From: Sulfitobacter aestuariivivens
Lineage (GTDB): Bacteria > Pseudomonadota > Alphaproteobacteria > Rhodobacterales > Rhodobacteraceae
Reading direction: 5' to 3'
Length of the DNA: 64,000 nucleotides
NCBI RefSeq assembly: GCF_014763045.1
Contig: NZ_JACTAG010000001.1
Span: 1,798,001-1,862,000, forward strand
Position numbers and translations under genes: made by a program. This document shows, piece by piece, positions 8,187 through 18,181 of the stretch (position 1 is its first letter; each line of letters begins with the position of its first letter). The notes below the pieces were generated by a model that worked only from the letters and a program-made list of their open reading frames with translations, searched no databases and had not been told where the DNA came from.

Positions 8187-9191
8187 ATGCAGGAACACCG
8201 TAATACCACCGCGACCGTTCGTGCGGTGCTAAAAGCAGCGGAAGCTGCAGGGGTGACCGCTGAACGCCTGCTCGATCAATCGGGCATCTCCCATGAAATC
8301 GCCTTTGATCCCGATGGTGAGGTGACGCTTGACGCCATGAAGGCCTTTTGGGAAGCGGCCTATCGCGAGACCGCCAATCCCTATCTGGCAATCGATGCCG
8401 GCATCCGCGCGGCGCATGGGTCTTACAAGACACTGGATTACCTGTTTCTGGCCGCGACCACCCCAGGAGACGGCGTCCGCAGGTACATTGAACACTTCCG
8501 CCTGATCAATACCTGGCTCAATTTCACACTCATCGAGGATAGCGAAGGCCATCATGTGGTTCTCGAATCCAAAATAGGTCCTGTCCCGTTCGCGGCAGTC
8601 GAAATCACCTTCGCCGTTCTGGTCGAACGGTTCAGAAAGAAGCTGGGGTCAGAGTGGGCCCCGCTTTCGGTCGAATTCCTGCATGAACCAAAAGGCGACC
8701 CATCATACTACCACGGATTTTTCCGCACCAAGGTCCGCTTTGCCGCGGCACAGGCACGACTGTCCTTTGATAAGCAAGGGTGGGACGCGCCAATTGCATC
8801 TGGCGATCAGGGCCTTTTTGACGTCCTCTCGGATCACGCTCAGAACCTGACCAAACAGCGCCCACAACCCGATGATCTGGTCACACGCGCCCAGCACCAG
8901 ATCATGCGGAGCCTTGGCAATGGCGAACCGGAAATCGAGGACGTGGCGCAGGCCCTGTCCGTCAGTACGCGCACGCTTCAAAGACGCCTGGCGCAGCGCG
9001 ATGTCACGTACCTGCAGATCGTCGATCAGGTGCGCGAAGATCAGGCACGTAACCTTGTCGCTTCTGGATCAATGTCGATCAGTGAAGTCGCCTTTTTCCT
9101 CGGCTACTCGGATCAAAGCGCCCTGACCCGCGCCTTCAAGCGATGGACCGGCCTGACGCCCCGGAAATTCCGTCTGGCACAGGGGCAATAA
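8187..9191 (+). CDS. AraC-family transcriptional regulator
   Basis: The 334-residue protein (from MQEHRNTTATVRAVLKAAEA) has the N-terminal arabinose-binding-like domain of the OruR/ArgR-type AraC group: RLLDQSGI near residue 30, and an effector domain to about 220. Two C-terminal helix-turn-helix motifs follow: IEDVAQALSVSTRTLQRRL and SISEVAFFLGYSDQSALTRAFKRW, ending TGLTPRKFR. A longer in-frame start at 8115 exists, but the first part of that extension lacks family character. The likely target is the divergent secreted protein gene at 7685-8074. Confidence 0.88.
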   Translation: MQEHRNTTATVRAVLKAAEAAGVTAERLLDQSGISHEIAFDPDGEVTLDAMKAFWEAAYRETANPYLAIDAGIRAAHGSYKTLDYLFLAATTPGDGVRRYIEHFRLINTWLNFTLIEDSEGHHVVLESKIGPVPFAAVEITFAVLVERFRKKLGSEWAPLSVEFLHEPKGDPSYYHGFFRTKVRFAAAQARLSFDKQGWDAPIASGDQGLFDVLSDHAQNLTKQRPQPDDLVTRAQHQIMRSLGNGEPEIEDVAQALSVSTRTLQRRLAQRDVTYLQIVDQVREDQARNLVASGSMSISEVAFFLGYSDQSALTRAFKRWTGLTPRKFRLAQGQ

Positions 9192-9230
9192 GGCCGGAAA
9201 AGCTGCTCTTAAACGCAGCACACCAACCGT

Positions 9231-9920
9231 TCAGAGCAACCGGTCGGTCAATTCCTTCAACGTTACCCGTTCCTGATCTGTCATCGGGGCCTTGCGGCTG
9301 CGCCACAGCGTCGCTTGTGAGTTCAGGATCAGCCCGTCACTCAACACCTTCAGATGATTTGCCCTGAGTGTCTCACCGCTAGATGTGATGTCGGCAATTG
9401 CCTCGGCGGTTTCATTGGCAACGGTCCCTTCAGTCGCCCCCTGGCTGTCAACCAGCGCGTAATCCGCCACGCCTCCCGATTTCAGAAAATCGCGCACCAA
9501 CCGATGATACTTGGTCGCGATCCGCATGCGAAACCCATGTGCTGCCCGAAACGAGGCCGCAGCAGCGTCCAGATCATCCAGCGTGTCGACATCGATCCAG
9601 GCCCGTGGCACGGCAAGGATCAAATCAGCGTGGCCAAAGCCCAACTCAGCCATCGGCTCAACCGTCTGATCCCAAAGCGCCAGCTTTTCGCGCACCAGAT
9701 CGGTGCCGGTCACCCCCAGATGCAACCGACCTGCCGCCAATTCACGCGGAATTTCACCCGCAGACAGCAGCACCAGAGACACGCCATCGATCCCCTCCAC
9801 CGCGCCCGCATATTCGCGGTCCGATCCGGTGCGTAGCAGCGTGATACCGCGCGCGCCGAACCACTCAAACGTCTTTTCCATCAACCGGCCCTTTGAGGGC
9901 ACGCCCAGCTTGATCGTCAT
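9231..9920 (-). CDS. hisG: ATP phosphoribosyltransferase, short form
   Basis: First enzyme of histidine synthesis, joining ATP and PRPP. At 229 residues it is the short (HisG-S) type, which lacks the C-terminal regulatory domain and needs HisZ. Motifs: LGVPSKGRLMEKT at the N terminus, LHLGVTGTDLVRE, ATKYHRL and the PRPP-binding-like DSQGATEGTVANE segment. It overlaps hisZ by 4 nt (9917-9920), in keeping with formation of a HisG-HisZ hetero-octamer. Confidence 0.95.
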   Translation of the reverse strand: MTIKLGVPSKGRLMEKTFEWFGARGITLLRTGSDREYAGAVEGIDGVSLVLLSAGEIPRELAAGRLHLGVTGTDLVREKLALWDQTVEPMAELGFGHADLILAVPRAWIDVDTLDDLDAAAASFRAAHGFRMRIATKYHRLVRDFLKSGGVADYALVDSQGATEGTVANETAEAIADITSSGETLRANHLKVLSDGLILNSQATLWRSRKAPMTDQERVTLKELTDRLL

Positions 9921-10996
9921 GCCTGCCCCTCCAGTTCCAGCATCAGTCCCGGGCGCATGACCCCACCGACAGCGGGAATGGCACTACCCTGTCCCAGCGC
10001 CTGCGTCATCGCGTCGTAGCGCCCTCCACTGGCGATCGCGGGCAGGTCAGCGCGGGCTTCAGCCCGGAACCCAAAGACAAAGCCATCGTAATATTCCATC
10101 GTCGCCCGACCGAAACTTGCCTCGAAAACAAGCGCATCCGTGTCGACACCGCGCGCCTGCAGCGCCGCCTCGCGTGCTGTCACACCTGCAACGGCATCCG
10201 CGATCTGCGGCATGTCCACGGCCAGATCATGCAACCGGGACAGGGCGTATGGCATGGTCTCACGCACATCCAGCAACGCCTCGATCAGATCAACCTGACC
10301 CGCTGCGATGGGCGGGGCAGCGGCGTCCTCCTGCAGGGCTGCGATGCGCGCCTCAATCTCACGGGCCGACCGCAACCCAATCAGCGGCGCATCTGTCTGC
10401 GCCTGCCCGGCCAAAAGCGCGCTGCGGGTTGCAGGCACCGGCGCACGGCCCGCAAAACGCTCTAACAGGTTGCGAAACCGCCGGGGCCGCCAGATGTGGC
10501 GCATCAGCGCCCGCTTGCGCGCCTGCGTTGTCTGCAAGCCCTGCACAGCCGCCATCAACACGCCGATATCCCCCGTGACCGCGCGCACGGGCAACCCTTT
10601 GAGTGTCCCGGCAATCAGGGCGAACACCTCTGCGTCCGCAGCGGCAGGATCGGTGCGGTCAAACACCTCATAGCCCACCTGAATATATTCATTGGCGCGA
10701 TCCGGGTCGTTTTCCTGACGGCGAAACACCTCGCCCGCGTAGGTATAGCGCGCAGGCTCGGCCCCCCCCTTCATGTGCATCTGCACCACCGGAACGGTAA
10801 AATCAGGGCGCAGCATCTGCTCTCCGCGCAACGCATCAGAGGTCACATAGGCGCGCGCGCGAATGTCTTCACCATAAAGATCCAGCAGCGTGACCGCCGG
10901 TTGGAGCACAGGCGGGTCCACAACCATGGCACCTTCAGCCTCAAAGAGGTCGCGCAGACGTGCCGCCCGCGCCAGCGTGTCGGAAAGCGTCGGCAT
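9917..10996 (-). CDS. hisZ: ATP phosphoribosyltransferase regulatory subunit
   Basis: The 359-residue protein is a histidyl-tRNA-synthetase paralogue without aminoacylation function; it activates short HisG and mediates histidine feedback. Class II synthetase remnants are visible: RDLFEAEGAMVVDPPVLQ, LRPDFTVPVVQMH (motif 2-like), YTYAGEVFRRQ and ASGGRYDAM. It lies between hisS and hisG with 1- and 4-nt overlaps, so the three are a single translational unit. Compared with HisS it lacks the C-terminal anticodon domain. Confidence 0.93.
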   Translation of the reverse strand: MPTLSDTLARAARLRDLFEAEGAMVVDPPVLQPAVTLLDLYGEDIRARAYVTSDALRGEQMLRPDFTVPVVQMHMKGGAEPARYTYAGEVFRRQENDPDRANEYIQVGYEVFDRTDPAAADAEVFALIAGTLKGLPVRAVTGDIGVLMAAVQGLQTTQARKRALMRHIWRPRRFRNLLERFAGRAPVPATRSALLAGQAQTDAPLIGLRSAREIEARIAALQEDAAAPPIAAGQVDLIEALLDVRETMPYALSRLHDLAVDMPQIADAVAGVTAREAALQARGVDTDALVFEASFGRATMEYYDGFVFGFRAEARADLPAIASGGRYDAMTQALGQGSAIPAVGGVMRPGLMLELEGQA

Positions 10997-12489
10997 CAGT
11001 GGCTGTCCAGTATCTCGCGCACTTTGGCGATCATCTCAGTGCGCGGCACTTCATATTGGCTGGGGCGCTCCATCCATTCTTCATGCGTGGCACTTTCAGC
11101 AATCTTGGCACCAAGGATCAGATCCTTGATCTGCACCACACCTTTCTCATGCTCGTCCCCGCCTTCGATGATCGCGATGGGAGAGCCGCGTTTATCCGCG
11201 TACTTCAACTGGTTGCCAAAGTTCTTTGGATTGCCCAGATAGACCTCCGCACGGATCCCCGCCTTCCGAAGTTCCGCGACCATCTGCTGATAATCCGCCA
11301 TACGATCCCGGTCCATCACGGTGACGACGACCGGACCCTGCGCGGTTGTGTCCAGCCGACCCTTGGCCTCCAACGCCGCCAACAACCGATCCACACCAAT
11401 AGAGACCCCGGTTGCAGGCACTTCCTGCCCAGTAAAACGTTTCACCAGATCGTCATACCGCCCGCCGCCCGCGACGGAGCCGAAATTGCGCGTGCGTCCC
11501 TTTTCGTCCTGAATGTCGAAGGTGAGTTCGGCCTCATAAACCGGCCCGGTGTAGTACCCAAGGCCGCGCACGACGGAAGGGTCGATCTCGACCCGATCCG
11601 GCCCATATCCTCCAGCACCAAGAAGGTCTGCAATAAGCTGCAATTCATCAACACCCTGCGCTCCGATCTGCGAGCCGTCGACCAATCCGCGCAGGCTGGC
11701 CACAGTCTCGGCCCCGCTTTGACCCTTGGCCTGCATAAAGCCCATTATCACATCGGCCTGCGCCTCACTCAGCCCCGCGCCATTGGTAAAATCCCCACTC
11801 TCATCCTTGCGCCCTTCACCAAGCAACGCACGCACACCCTCAACACCCAATCGATCCAGCTTATCAATCGCGCGCAGGACGATGCCCCGTTCGGCCTCCT
11901 TGTCGTCACCAGACAGCCCCGCCACCTCAAGCACCCCATTCAGCACCTTCCGGTTATTCACCCGGACGATGTAGTCCCCCCGCTCGATCCCGACCTCTTC
12001 CAGACAATCTGCCAGCATCGCGCAAATCTCGGCATCGGCTGCCACTGACGGTGCACCGACCGTATCCGCATCGCACTGATAAAACTGCCGAAACCGCCCG
12101 GGACCGGGCTTTTCGTTCCGCCACACAGGCCCCATCGCATAGCGCCGGTAGGGCTTGGGCAAATCATTCGCGTGCTGCGCATAGACGCGCGCCAAGGGGG
12201 CTGTCAGATCGTACCGCAGCGCCAGCCAGTCGCCGGGTTTGTCCGCATCCACGTCCTCTTGCCAGGCAAAGACGCCCTCGTTGGGGCGATCGACGTCGGG
12301 CAGGAACTTGCCCAATGCCTCCACTGTCTCAACAGCAGAACTTTCCAGCGCATCAAAGCCATAGCGGTGATAGACACCCGCGATTTTCGCCAGCATCTCC
12401 GCCCGATGGGTGACCTGCGCGCCAAAGTAGTCGCGAAACCCCTTGGGGGTCTCCGCTTTGGGGCGTGGGGTCTTTTTTGGCTTGGCCAT
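10996..12489 (-). CDS. hisS: Histidyl-tRNA synthetase
   Basis: Charges tRNA-His. The 497 residues include class II motif 1 (GFRDYFG), motif 2 around [12 protein letters not shown] and [22 protein letters not shown], the histidine-specific [12 protein letters not shown] and [13 protein letters not shown], and a C-terminal anticodon-binding domain ([18 protein letters not shown]). The N terminus is Lys/Pro-rich ([11 protein letters not shown]). Linkage of hisS to hisZ-hisG ties tRNA charging to histidine synthesis and is common in alphaproteobacteria. Confidence 0.95.
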   Translation of the reverse strand: MAKPKKTPRPKAETPKGFRDYFGAQVTHRAEMLAKIAGVYHRYGFDALESSAVETVEALGKFLPDVDRPNEGVFAWQEDVDADKPGDWLALRYDLTAPLARVYAQHANDLPKPYRRYAMGPVWRNEKPGPGRFRQFYQCDADTVGAPSVAADAEICAMLADCLEEVGIERGDYIVRVNNRKVLNGVLEVAGLSGDDKEAERGIVLRAIDKLDRLGVEGVRALLGEGRKDESGDFTNGAGLSEAQADVIMGFMQAKGQSGAETVASLRGLVDGSQIGAQGVDELQLIADLLGAGGYGPDRVEIDPSVVRGLGYYTGPVYEAELTFDIQDEKGRTRNFGSVAGGGRYDDLVKRFTGQEVPATGVSIGVDRLLAALEAKGRLDTTAQGPVVVTVMDRDRMADYQQMVAELRKAGIRAEVYLGNPKNFGNQLKYADKRGSPIAIIEGGDEHEKGVVQIKDLILGAKIAESATHEEWMERPSQYEVPRTEMIAKVREILDSH

Positions 12490-12558
12490 GGGTCACCTTT
12501 GGGCGCGGTTTGCACGTGTGGGTGGCTCTAGCTGATGGGAAGGTGTGGGGCAAGCAAC

Positions 12559-13362
12559 TCAGATATCTTCGCGGTCGCCGCCACGTCCCTTGCCGGCCGC
12601 AAAACGTGCAGCCCCACGCTGGCCTTCGGCAAAGAACAGCCGGGCCGAGGCCCATTCGCGTTTGAGGGCATCCGCAAGGGCCGCGGGCGGCATGCGGGCC
12701 GAAAGGTGATCGGCGCGCATACACCCTTGGGGAAATCGCGTCAGAGTGTCGGCCACTGCAACTGCCTCCTGCAGGGCAGTGCCATCCGCAACAACACGGT
12801 TCGCCAGCCCCATTGCGAGCGCCTCATCCGCAGGTACCGGACGGCCCGTGAGCACAAGTTCATTGGCCCGGCCCTGCCCGACAATCTGTGGCAACCGGAA
12901 CGTGCCGCCGTCAATCAACGGCACCCCCCAGCGGCGGCAATAAATGCCAAAAATCGCCGATTGAGCCACCACCCGCATGTCGCACCACAATGCCAGTTCC
13001 ATGCCACCCGCCACGGCATGCCCTTCTATTGCGGCAATTACGGGCTTTGACAGCATCAGGCGCGATGGTCCCATCGGGCCGGGGCACGGGTCAGCCTGAG
13101 GGTCGGTCCAGCTGTCAGACAAGGCGACGTCGTCGATCCAACTTTGGGCGGACCCATCAGCGGCTGTTTTCAGATCAAAGCCTGCACAGAACGCCCCATC
13201 CGCACCGGTCAGAATCGCCACATCGGCACTGTCATCCGCCTCAAATGTCAAAAACGCCTCATAAAGCGCGCGCGCCGTCGCCGGGTTCACCGCATTTCGT
13301 GCCTCGGGGCGCTGGATTGTGATGATGCGTATACGCCCCTGCGGAGCGGTGGAAATCGACAT
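12559..13362 (-). CDS. Enoyl-CoA hydratase/isomerase-family protein
   Basis: A 267-residue crotonase-fold protein that likely acts on an acyl-CoA. It has RPEARNAVNPATARALYEAF near the N terminus and the first oxyanion-hole segment GADGAFCAGFDLK (about residues 65-78). The second oxyanion-hole segment, AIEGHAVAGGMELALWCDMRV, follows, then VPLIDGGTFRLPQIVGQGRA with the usual catalytic-region Glu/Asp positions. Starting at MSISTAPQGR gives the family length; a longer in-frame ATG at 13407 adds an unconserved stretch. The reaction (hydratase, isomerase or other) cannot be fixed from sequence alone. Confidence 0.88.
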   Translation of the reverse strand: MSISTAPQGRIRIITIQRPEARNAVNPATARALYEAFLTFEADDSADVAILTGADGAFCAGFDLKTAADGSAQSWIDDVALSDSWTDPQADPCPGPMGPSRLMLSKPVIAAIEGHAVAGGMELALWCDMRVVAQSAIFGIYCRRWGVPLIDGGTFRLPQIVGQGRANELVLTGRPVPADEALAMGLANRVVADGTALQEAVAVADTLTRFPQGCMRADHLSARMPPAALADALKREWASARLFFAEGQRGAARFAAGKGRGGDREDI

Positions 13363-13407
13363 GTCTGCCCCCTTATCGCGGCCTTTGGGGCATGCTACAG
13401 CAGGCAC

Positions 13408-13602
13408 ATGGAAAAGCTAGAAGAACAGATCGCGCACCTGACGCGAACCGTGGATGATCTGTCAGAGATCGTCGCGCGACAAGAACAGGAAATCGTCACG
13501 CTCAATCGCCGGGTACACATGCTGATGCAGCGCGAAGGCGAACGCGAGGCGGCCACAGGTGGTGCCGTGGTGATGGGCGACGAACGCCCGCCCCACTACT
13601 AA
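13408..13602 (+). CDS. slyX: SlyX-family protein
   Basis: A 64-residue protein that is almost entirely a coiled coil: MEKLEEQIAHLTRTVDDLSEI followed by VARQEQEIVTLNRRVHML, with a C-terminal ERPPHY. The Pro-Pro-His-Tyr ending is characteristic of SlyX. The family is widespread but has no established biochemical role. It is divergent from the crotonase gene, with only 45 nt between the start codons. Confidence 0.88.
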   Translation: MEKLEEQIAHLTRTVDDLSEIVARQEQEIVTLNRRVHMLMQREGEREAATGGAVVMGDERPPHY

Positions 13603-13668
13603 GCGCCGCGGCACCATCCTGTGCCCCCCGGATCATCACTTCTCAGAGCTCTGATCAGGTGACCCCGA

Positions 13669-16600
13669 CTAGATCTCCTCAACCTCCAGCACCCCGCCAA
13701 GCGACCGGATGGCCCCCTTGATCTGCGGCGTAACCGGAAATTCGACACCCAGATCGACCTCGACCTCACCGGGTAGGGCAGGATCCATCAAACACAGCTG
13801 CACTGGCCCCTTGCCCGCATGTCGTGCCGCACTGCGCGCCCCTTCAAGCACCTGAGACACGGCCGCTATCGCCTCTGGCGCGTCAATAAAGACCTTGAGG
13901 CCCACGCCCCCTGCATCCGCGACAGCCATATCCACCGGCGCCACCGAACGGCCCAGCAATTTCAGCTGATCCGCCTCCATCGTGGCCTCGACCGTGACAA
14001 CGACCTTTGATCCCGTCTCCAGATGGTCGCGCGCGGCCTCTAACGTATCCGAAAACAGCGTCACCTCGTAACCCCCTGTCGGATCTGACATTTGCGCAAA
14101 GGCAAAGCGGTTGCCGCGCGCCGATTTACGCTCCTGACGCCCGGCGACGACACCCGCAAGCCGCGCGTTCATCGCCCCGCGTTCGCTGACTTTTTCCGTA
14201 AGGTCATCCAGTGTCATGAACGGCACGCCGCGATCATTTCCCCACTTGCGCTTAAGCGGCGTCATGTAGTCATCCAGCGGATGCCCCGAGAGGTAGAACC
14301 CCACCGCCTTGAACTCCTCGGTCAGGCGCTCTGCCGGCAGCCAGTCCTCGACCGGGTCCATGCGCGGCTCTGGCAGATCATCTCCCGCCTCTCCGAACAG
14401 CGACACCTGATTGGAGGATTTCTGTTCATGGATCGCGGCAGAATAATTGACCAAACGATCCAGCGACTGAAAGACACGGCGGCGGTTGGGATCAAGTTGA
14501 TCAAACGCCCCCGAACGCGCCAGCATCTCCAGCGGTCGCTTGCCCACGCGCTTAAGGTCCACCCGTCGAGACAGATCAAACAGCGTGGCAAAGGGCTTGT
14601 CCTGTCCCTCAATTGTGCGCGCCTCAACGATCAGTTTCATCGCCTCGACACCGACATTCTTCAGCGCACCCAGCGCATAGACCAGCGCGCCATCTACCAC
14701 CCTGAATGTCGCATCCGACCGGTTCACACACGGCGGCACCCAAGGCAATTCCAGTCGCTTGCGCACCTCTTCGAAATAGACCGCCAGCTTGTCCGTCAGA
14801 TGGATGTCGCAGTTCATCACCCCGGCCATGAATTCAACCGGGTGGTTCGCCTTCAGCCATGCGGTCTGATAGCTGACCACGGCATAGGCAGCGGCGTGCG
14901 ACTTGTTGAAGCCATAGTTGGCAAATTTCTCCAACAGGTCAAAGACTTCCGTGGCTTTCTTCTTGTCGACTCCATTCTCCATCGCGCCCTTTTCGAATTT
15001 CGGGCGCTCCTTGGCCATCTCCTCGGCAATCTTCTTGCCCATGGCGCGGCGCAGCAGGTCGGCCCCACCCAGGCTGTATCCAGCCATGACCTGCGCGATC
15101 TGCATCACCTGTTCCTGATAGACGATAATCCCTTGTGTTTCCTCAAGGATATCGTCGATCAGCGGGTGGATGCTCTCCAACTCACGTTGACCGTTCTTGA
15201 CCTCGCAATAGGTGGGGATGTTCTCCATCGGGCCGGGCCGGTAAAGCGCCACAAGTGCCACGATATCTTCGATGCAGGTCGGCTTCATCCGTTTCAGGGC
15301 ATCCATCATACCGCTGGATTCCACCTGAAACACCGCCACCGTCTTGGCACTGGCATAAAGCTTGTAAGACGCCTCATCATCCAATGGAATTGCGGCAATG
15401 TCGTTTTCCAACCCCTTGGGTGGGCTGAATAATTCGGTGCCATCCGCTGCGATGTGCAGATGCCGCCCCGACGCCTTGATCTGATCGACCGCGTTCTGAA
15501 TGACCGTCAGGGTTTTCAGCCCCAGAAAGTCGAATTTGACCAGCCCCGCCTGCTCGACCCATTTCATGTTGAACTGCGTCGCGGGCATGTCGGAACGCGG
15601 ATCCTGGTACAGCGGCACCAGCGCATCGAGCGGCCTGTCGCCGATCACGACGCCCGCCGCATGGGTCGAGGCATTGCGCAACAACCCTTCCACCTGCTGG
15701 CCATATTCCAGCAGCCGTGCGACCACCTCTTCGCTCTTGGCCTCTTCACGCAGGCGCGGCTCATCGGCCAGCGCCTTTTCAATCGACACAGGTTTGACAC
15801 CCTCGACAGGGATCATCTTGGACAGCCGGTCCACCTGCCCATAGGGCATCTGCAACACGCGGCCGATATCGCGCACCGCCGCCTTGGACAAAAGCGCGCC
15901 AAAGGTGATGATCTGCCCCACCCTGTCGCGGCCATATTTCTCCTGCACATAGCGGATCACTTCCTCGCGCCGATCCATGCAGAAATCGATGTCAAAGTCG
16001 GGCATCGAGACCCGCTCAGGGTTCAGAAACCGCTCGAAAAGCAAGCTGTATCGCAGCGGATCAAGGTCCGTCACCAGCAACGCATAGGCCACCAGTGACC
16101 CCGCACCTGATCCGCGCCCCGGCCCTACCGGAATGCCCTGATCCTTGGCCCATTTGATGAAATCCGCCACAATCAGAAAGTAGCCGGGGAAACCCATGCC
16201 CTCGATAATGCCCAGCTCGAATTCGAGCCGCTTTTCATACTCTTCAACCGCTGCCGCATGGGGGATGACCGCCAGCCGCGCTTTCAGACCTTTCTCGGCC
16301 TGACGGCGCAACTCGGCCACCTCATCATCCGCAAACTTCGGCAGGATCGGATCGCGGCGATAGGCCATAAAGGCGCAGCGCTTCGCAATCTCTACCGTAT
16401 TTGCCAGCGCTTCGGGCAAATCTGCAAATAAAACAGCCATTTCCCCCGGACTTTTGAAGTAATGCTGCGGTGTCAGACGGCGGCGCGCCTCCTGCTGATC
16501 CACATACGCCCCTTCGGCAATGCAGATCAGCGCATCATGGGCCTCGTACATTTTTTCGGCCGGGAAATAGACATCATTTGTGGCAACCAGCGGCAGCTCC

Positions 16601-17208
16601 ATCGCATATGCCATCTCAATATGGCCCCGCTCCGTCAGCCGTTGCGCTTCAGAAGGGCTGCCATCTTCGCCCGGATGTCGCTGCAGTTCGACATAAAGCC
16701 TGTCGCCGAACGCCGATCTGAGCCGTGTGATCAGCGCCTCTGCCGCAGGGCGCTGCGCTTGCTGCAACAGCTTCCCAACTGGTCCCTCCGGCCCCCCGGT
16801 CAGGCAGATGATCCCCTCTGAATGCCGCTCCAACTCGGCCAATGTGACCGCTGGAATGGCGCCCCCCTTGTCGAGATAGAGGCACGAGTTCAGCTTCATC
16901 AGGTTTTCGTACCCCACCTCGGACTGGGCCAGCAGCACCACCGCTGCCGGGTCGCGCGGTTTTTCACCGGGGCCAACCTCAATATAAGTCAGATCAACCT
17001 GACACCCGATGATGGGTTGCACGCCTGCGCCCGCCATGGCGACGGAAAACTCCAGCGCCGCGAACATGTTGTTGGTGTCGGTCAATGCCAACGCAGGCAT
17101 CCCCGCATTCCGGCACATCTCAGGTAGCTTTTTCAGGCGCATCGCACCTTCAAGCAGGGAATACTCGGAATGCGTGCGCAGGTGGATGAATCGGGGGCTA
17201 TCAGACAT
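13669..17208 (-). CDS. dnaE: DNA polymerase III alpha subunit
   Basis: Catalytic subunit of the replicative polymerase, 1179 residues, close to the typical length. The N-terminal PHP domain begins FIHLRTHSEYSLLEGAM. The polymerase active-site aspartates lie in PDFDIDF near residue 400, preceded by GPGRGSGAGSLVAY. Helix-hairpin-helix and OB-fold regions occupy the C-terminal third (RLAGVVAGRQERKSARGNRFAF). There is no intein or frame break. It stands as a single gene whose promoter region faces the ArsR-type gene at 17388. Confidence 0.97.
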   Translation of the reverse strand: MSDSPRFIHLRTHSEYSLLEGAMRLKKLPEMCRNAGMPALALTDTNNMFAALEFSVAMAGAGVQPIIGCQVDLTYIEVGPGEKPRDPAAVVLLAQSEVGYENLMKLNSCLYLDKGGAIPAVTLAELERHSEGIICLTGGPEGPVGKLLQQAQRPAAEALITRLRSAFGDRLYVELQRHPGEDGSPSEAQRLTERGHIEMAYAMELPLVATNDVYFPAEKMYEAHDALICIAEGAYVDQQEARRRLTPQHYFKSPGEMAVLFADLPEALANTVEIAKRCAFMAYRRDPILPKFADDEVAELRRQAEKGLKARLAVIPHAAAVEEYEKRLEFELGIIEGMGFPGYFLIVADFIKWAKDQGIPVGPGRGSGAGSLVAYALLVTDLDPLRYSLLFERFLNPERVSMPDFDIDFCMDRREEVIRYVQEKYGRDRVGQIITFGALLSKAAVRDIGRVLQMPYGQVDRLSKMIPVEGVKPVSIEKALADEPRLREEAKSEEVVARLLEYGQQVEGLLRNASTHAAGVVIGDRPLDALVPLYQDPRSDMPATQFNMKWVEQAGLVKFDFLGLKTLTVIQNAVDQIKASGRHLHIAADGTELFSPPKGLENDIAAIPLDDEASYKLYASAKTVAVFQVESSGMMDALKRMKPTCIEDIVALVALYRPGPMENIPTYCEVKNGQRELESIHPLIDDILEETQGIIVYQEQVMQIAQVMAGYSLGGADLLRRAMGKKIAEEMAKERPKFEKGAMENGVDKKKATEVFDLLEKFANYGFNKSHAAAYAVVSYQTAWLKANHPVEFMAGVMNCDIHLTDKLAVYFEEVRKRLELPWVPPCVNRSDATFRVVDGALVYALGALKNVGVEAMKLIVEARTIEGQDKPFATLFDLSRRVDLKRVGKRPLEMLARSGAFDQLDPNRRRVFQSLDRLVNYSAAIHEQKSSNQVSLFGEAGDDLPEPRMDPVEDWLPAERLTEEFKAVGFYLSGHPLDDYMTPLKRKWGNDRGVPFMTLDDLTEKVSERGAMNARLAGVVAGRQERKSARGNRFAFAQMSDPTGGYEVTLFSDTLEAARDHLETGSKVVVTVEATMEADQLKLLGRSVAPVDMAVADAGGVGLKVFIDAPEAIAAVSQVLEGARSAARHAGKGPVQLCLMDPALPGEVEVDLGVEFPVTPQIKGAIRSLGGVLEVEEI

Positions 17209-17352
17209 GGTGGCACATTAGCTTGTGGGTCCCCGGTCAGAAAGAGGCAGATGTTGCCAATCGCGACACGCGCCGGATAATCGCCCTGCTCGCCTGCAGA
17301 ATGAGATCAACGCCACGGAGCTCCACAAAAGGTAGCCAATCAACTAAGTGTC

Positions 17353-17380
17353 TTGACAACATCAGGCTTATCGCAATACT
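17353..17380 (+). promoter_or_regulatory. Promoter of the ArsR-SRPBCC operon, probably leaderless
   Basis: TTGACA at 17353-17358 matches the -35 consensus exactly; AATACT at 17375-17380 after a 16-nt spacer is a fair -10. Initiation 7-8 nt beyond would coincide with the ATG at 17388, and there is no ribosome-binding sequence before that ATG. The message is therefore likely leaderless or nearly so. ArsR-type proteins often repress their own promoters. Confidence 0.55.
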
Positions 17381-17387
17381 TAGCACT

Positions 17388-17717
17388 ATGACTAACCAAC
17401 TTGACACCTGCTTTGCAGCCCTCTCCGACCCGACCCGCCGCGCGGTAGTGGAACGCCTGGTCTCCGGTCCGGCAACGGTCAGCGAACTACACCAAACCCA
17501 TGACATCGCCCTGCCCACATTTCTGCGCCATCTCAAGGTGTTGGAAGCGTCAGGTCTTGTGCGTTCTGCCAAAAAGGGACGCGTGCGCACCTGCCACATC
17601 GAAGCCGCTCCGCTGATGGAAATCCAAGGCTGGCTCGAATGGCAGCGCCGCGTCTGGGACCGGCGCCTTGATCGCTTGTCTGCGCTTGCCAGCGACATCG
17701 AAAGGAACACGCAATGA
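17388..17717 (+). CDS. ArsR-family transcriptional regulator
   Basis: A 109-residue winged-helix repressor: FAALSDPTRRAVVERLVSGPA, then TVSELHQTHDIALPTFLRHLKVLEASGLVRSAKKGRVRTC with recognition helix and wing. No metal-site cysteine motif typical of arsenic or cadmium sensors is seen; the protein belongs to the group that is co-transcribed with SRPBCC/AHSA1 genes. The stop overlaps the ATG of the next gene by 4 nt. It probably represses the three-gene operon in response to an unknown small molecule. Confidence 0.88.
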   Translation: MTNQLDTCFAALSDPTRRAVVERLVSGPATVSELHQTHDIALPTFLRHLKVLEASGLVRSAKKGRVRTCHIEAAPLMEIQGWLEWQRRVWDRRLDRLSALASDIERNTQ

Positions 17718-18178
17718 GCACCGATACCGACACATTCACGTACGCGCGCACCTATCCACTGCCGTCGAAACGCATGTGGCACCTGATGACCGATCCGACC
17801 ATGCGTGAGAAATGGGGCGTTCCGGACGACGGCATGGTAATGAAGGTCGTAACCTCCGATCTGCGGGTTGGCGGTGTGGATCATCACCGCTGCGGTCCCG
17901 CAGACAATCCGGAGTTCGAGGTCGAAACCCGCTGGTACCGCCTCGATGGCCCGTCAGATGCGGTGTTCACCGAAACCATCACAGCAGGCGGCGCCCGCCT
18001 TGGCGCCAGTCTGGTCACATACAACATCGCCGGTGACGGGACCGGTTCAACCGTCAAGGTCACGGTCGCCGTGTCCTCCTTTGTCGGCCCCGACATGATC
18101 GCAGAGTTCAACGCCGGCTGGACCGGCGGCATGGAAAGCCTCGATCGTCTGGTCGCCACTCAGGCCGAAAAGGCCTGA
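17714..18178 (+). CDS. SRPBCC/AHSA1-family protein
   Basis: A 154-residue START-like domain protein. FTYARTYPLPSKRMWHLMTDP and MREKWGVPDD form the usual beginning of the Aha1/CalC-type fold, ending with FNAGWTGGMESLDRLVATQ. The fold has a hydrophobic cavity for ligands, but the ligand is unknown. Overlap with the ArsR gene and a 3-nt gap to the second SRPBCC gene show tight co-expression. Confidence 0.82.
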   Translation: MSTDTDTFTYARTYPLPSKRMWHLMTDPTMREKWGVPDDGMVMKVVTSDLRVGGVDHHRCGPADNPEFEVETRWYRLDGPSDAVFTETITAGGARLGASLVTYNIAGDGTGSTVKVTVAVSSFVGPDMIAEFNAGWTGGMESLDRLVATQAEKA

Positions 18179-18181
18179 ACG

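Noticed and set aside
14092..15432. A 446-codon open frame opposite dnaE
   Set aside because: Shadow of the dnaE codons; no recognisable protein features.
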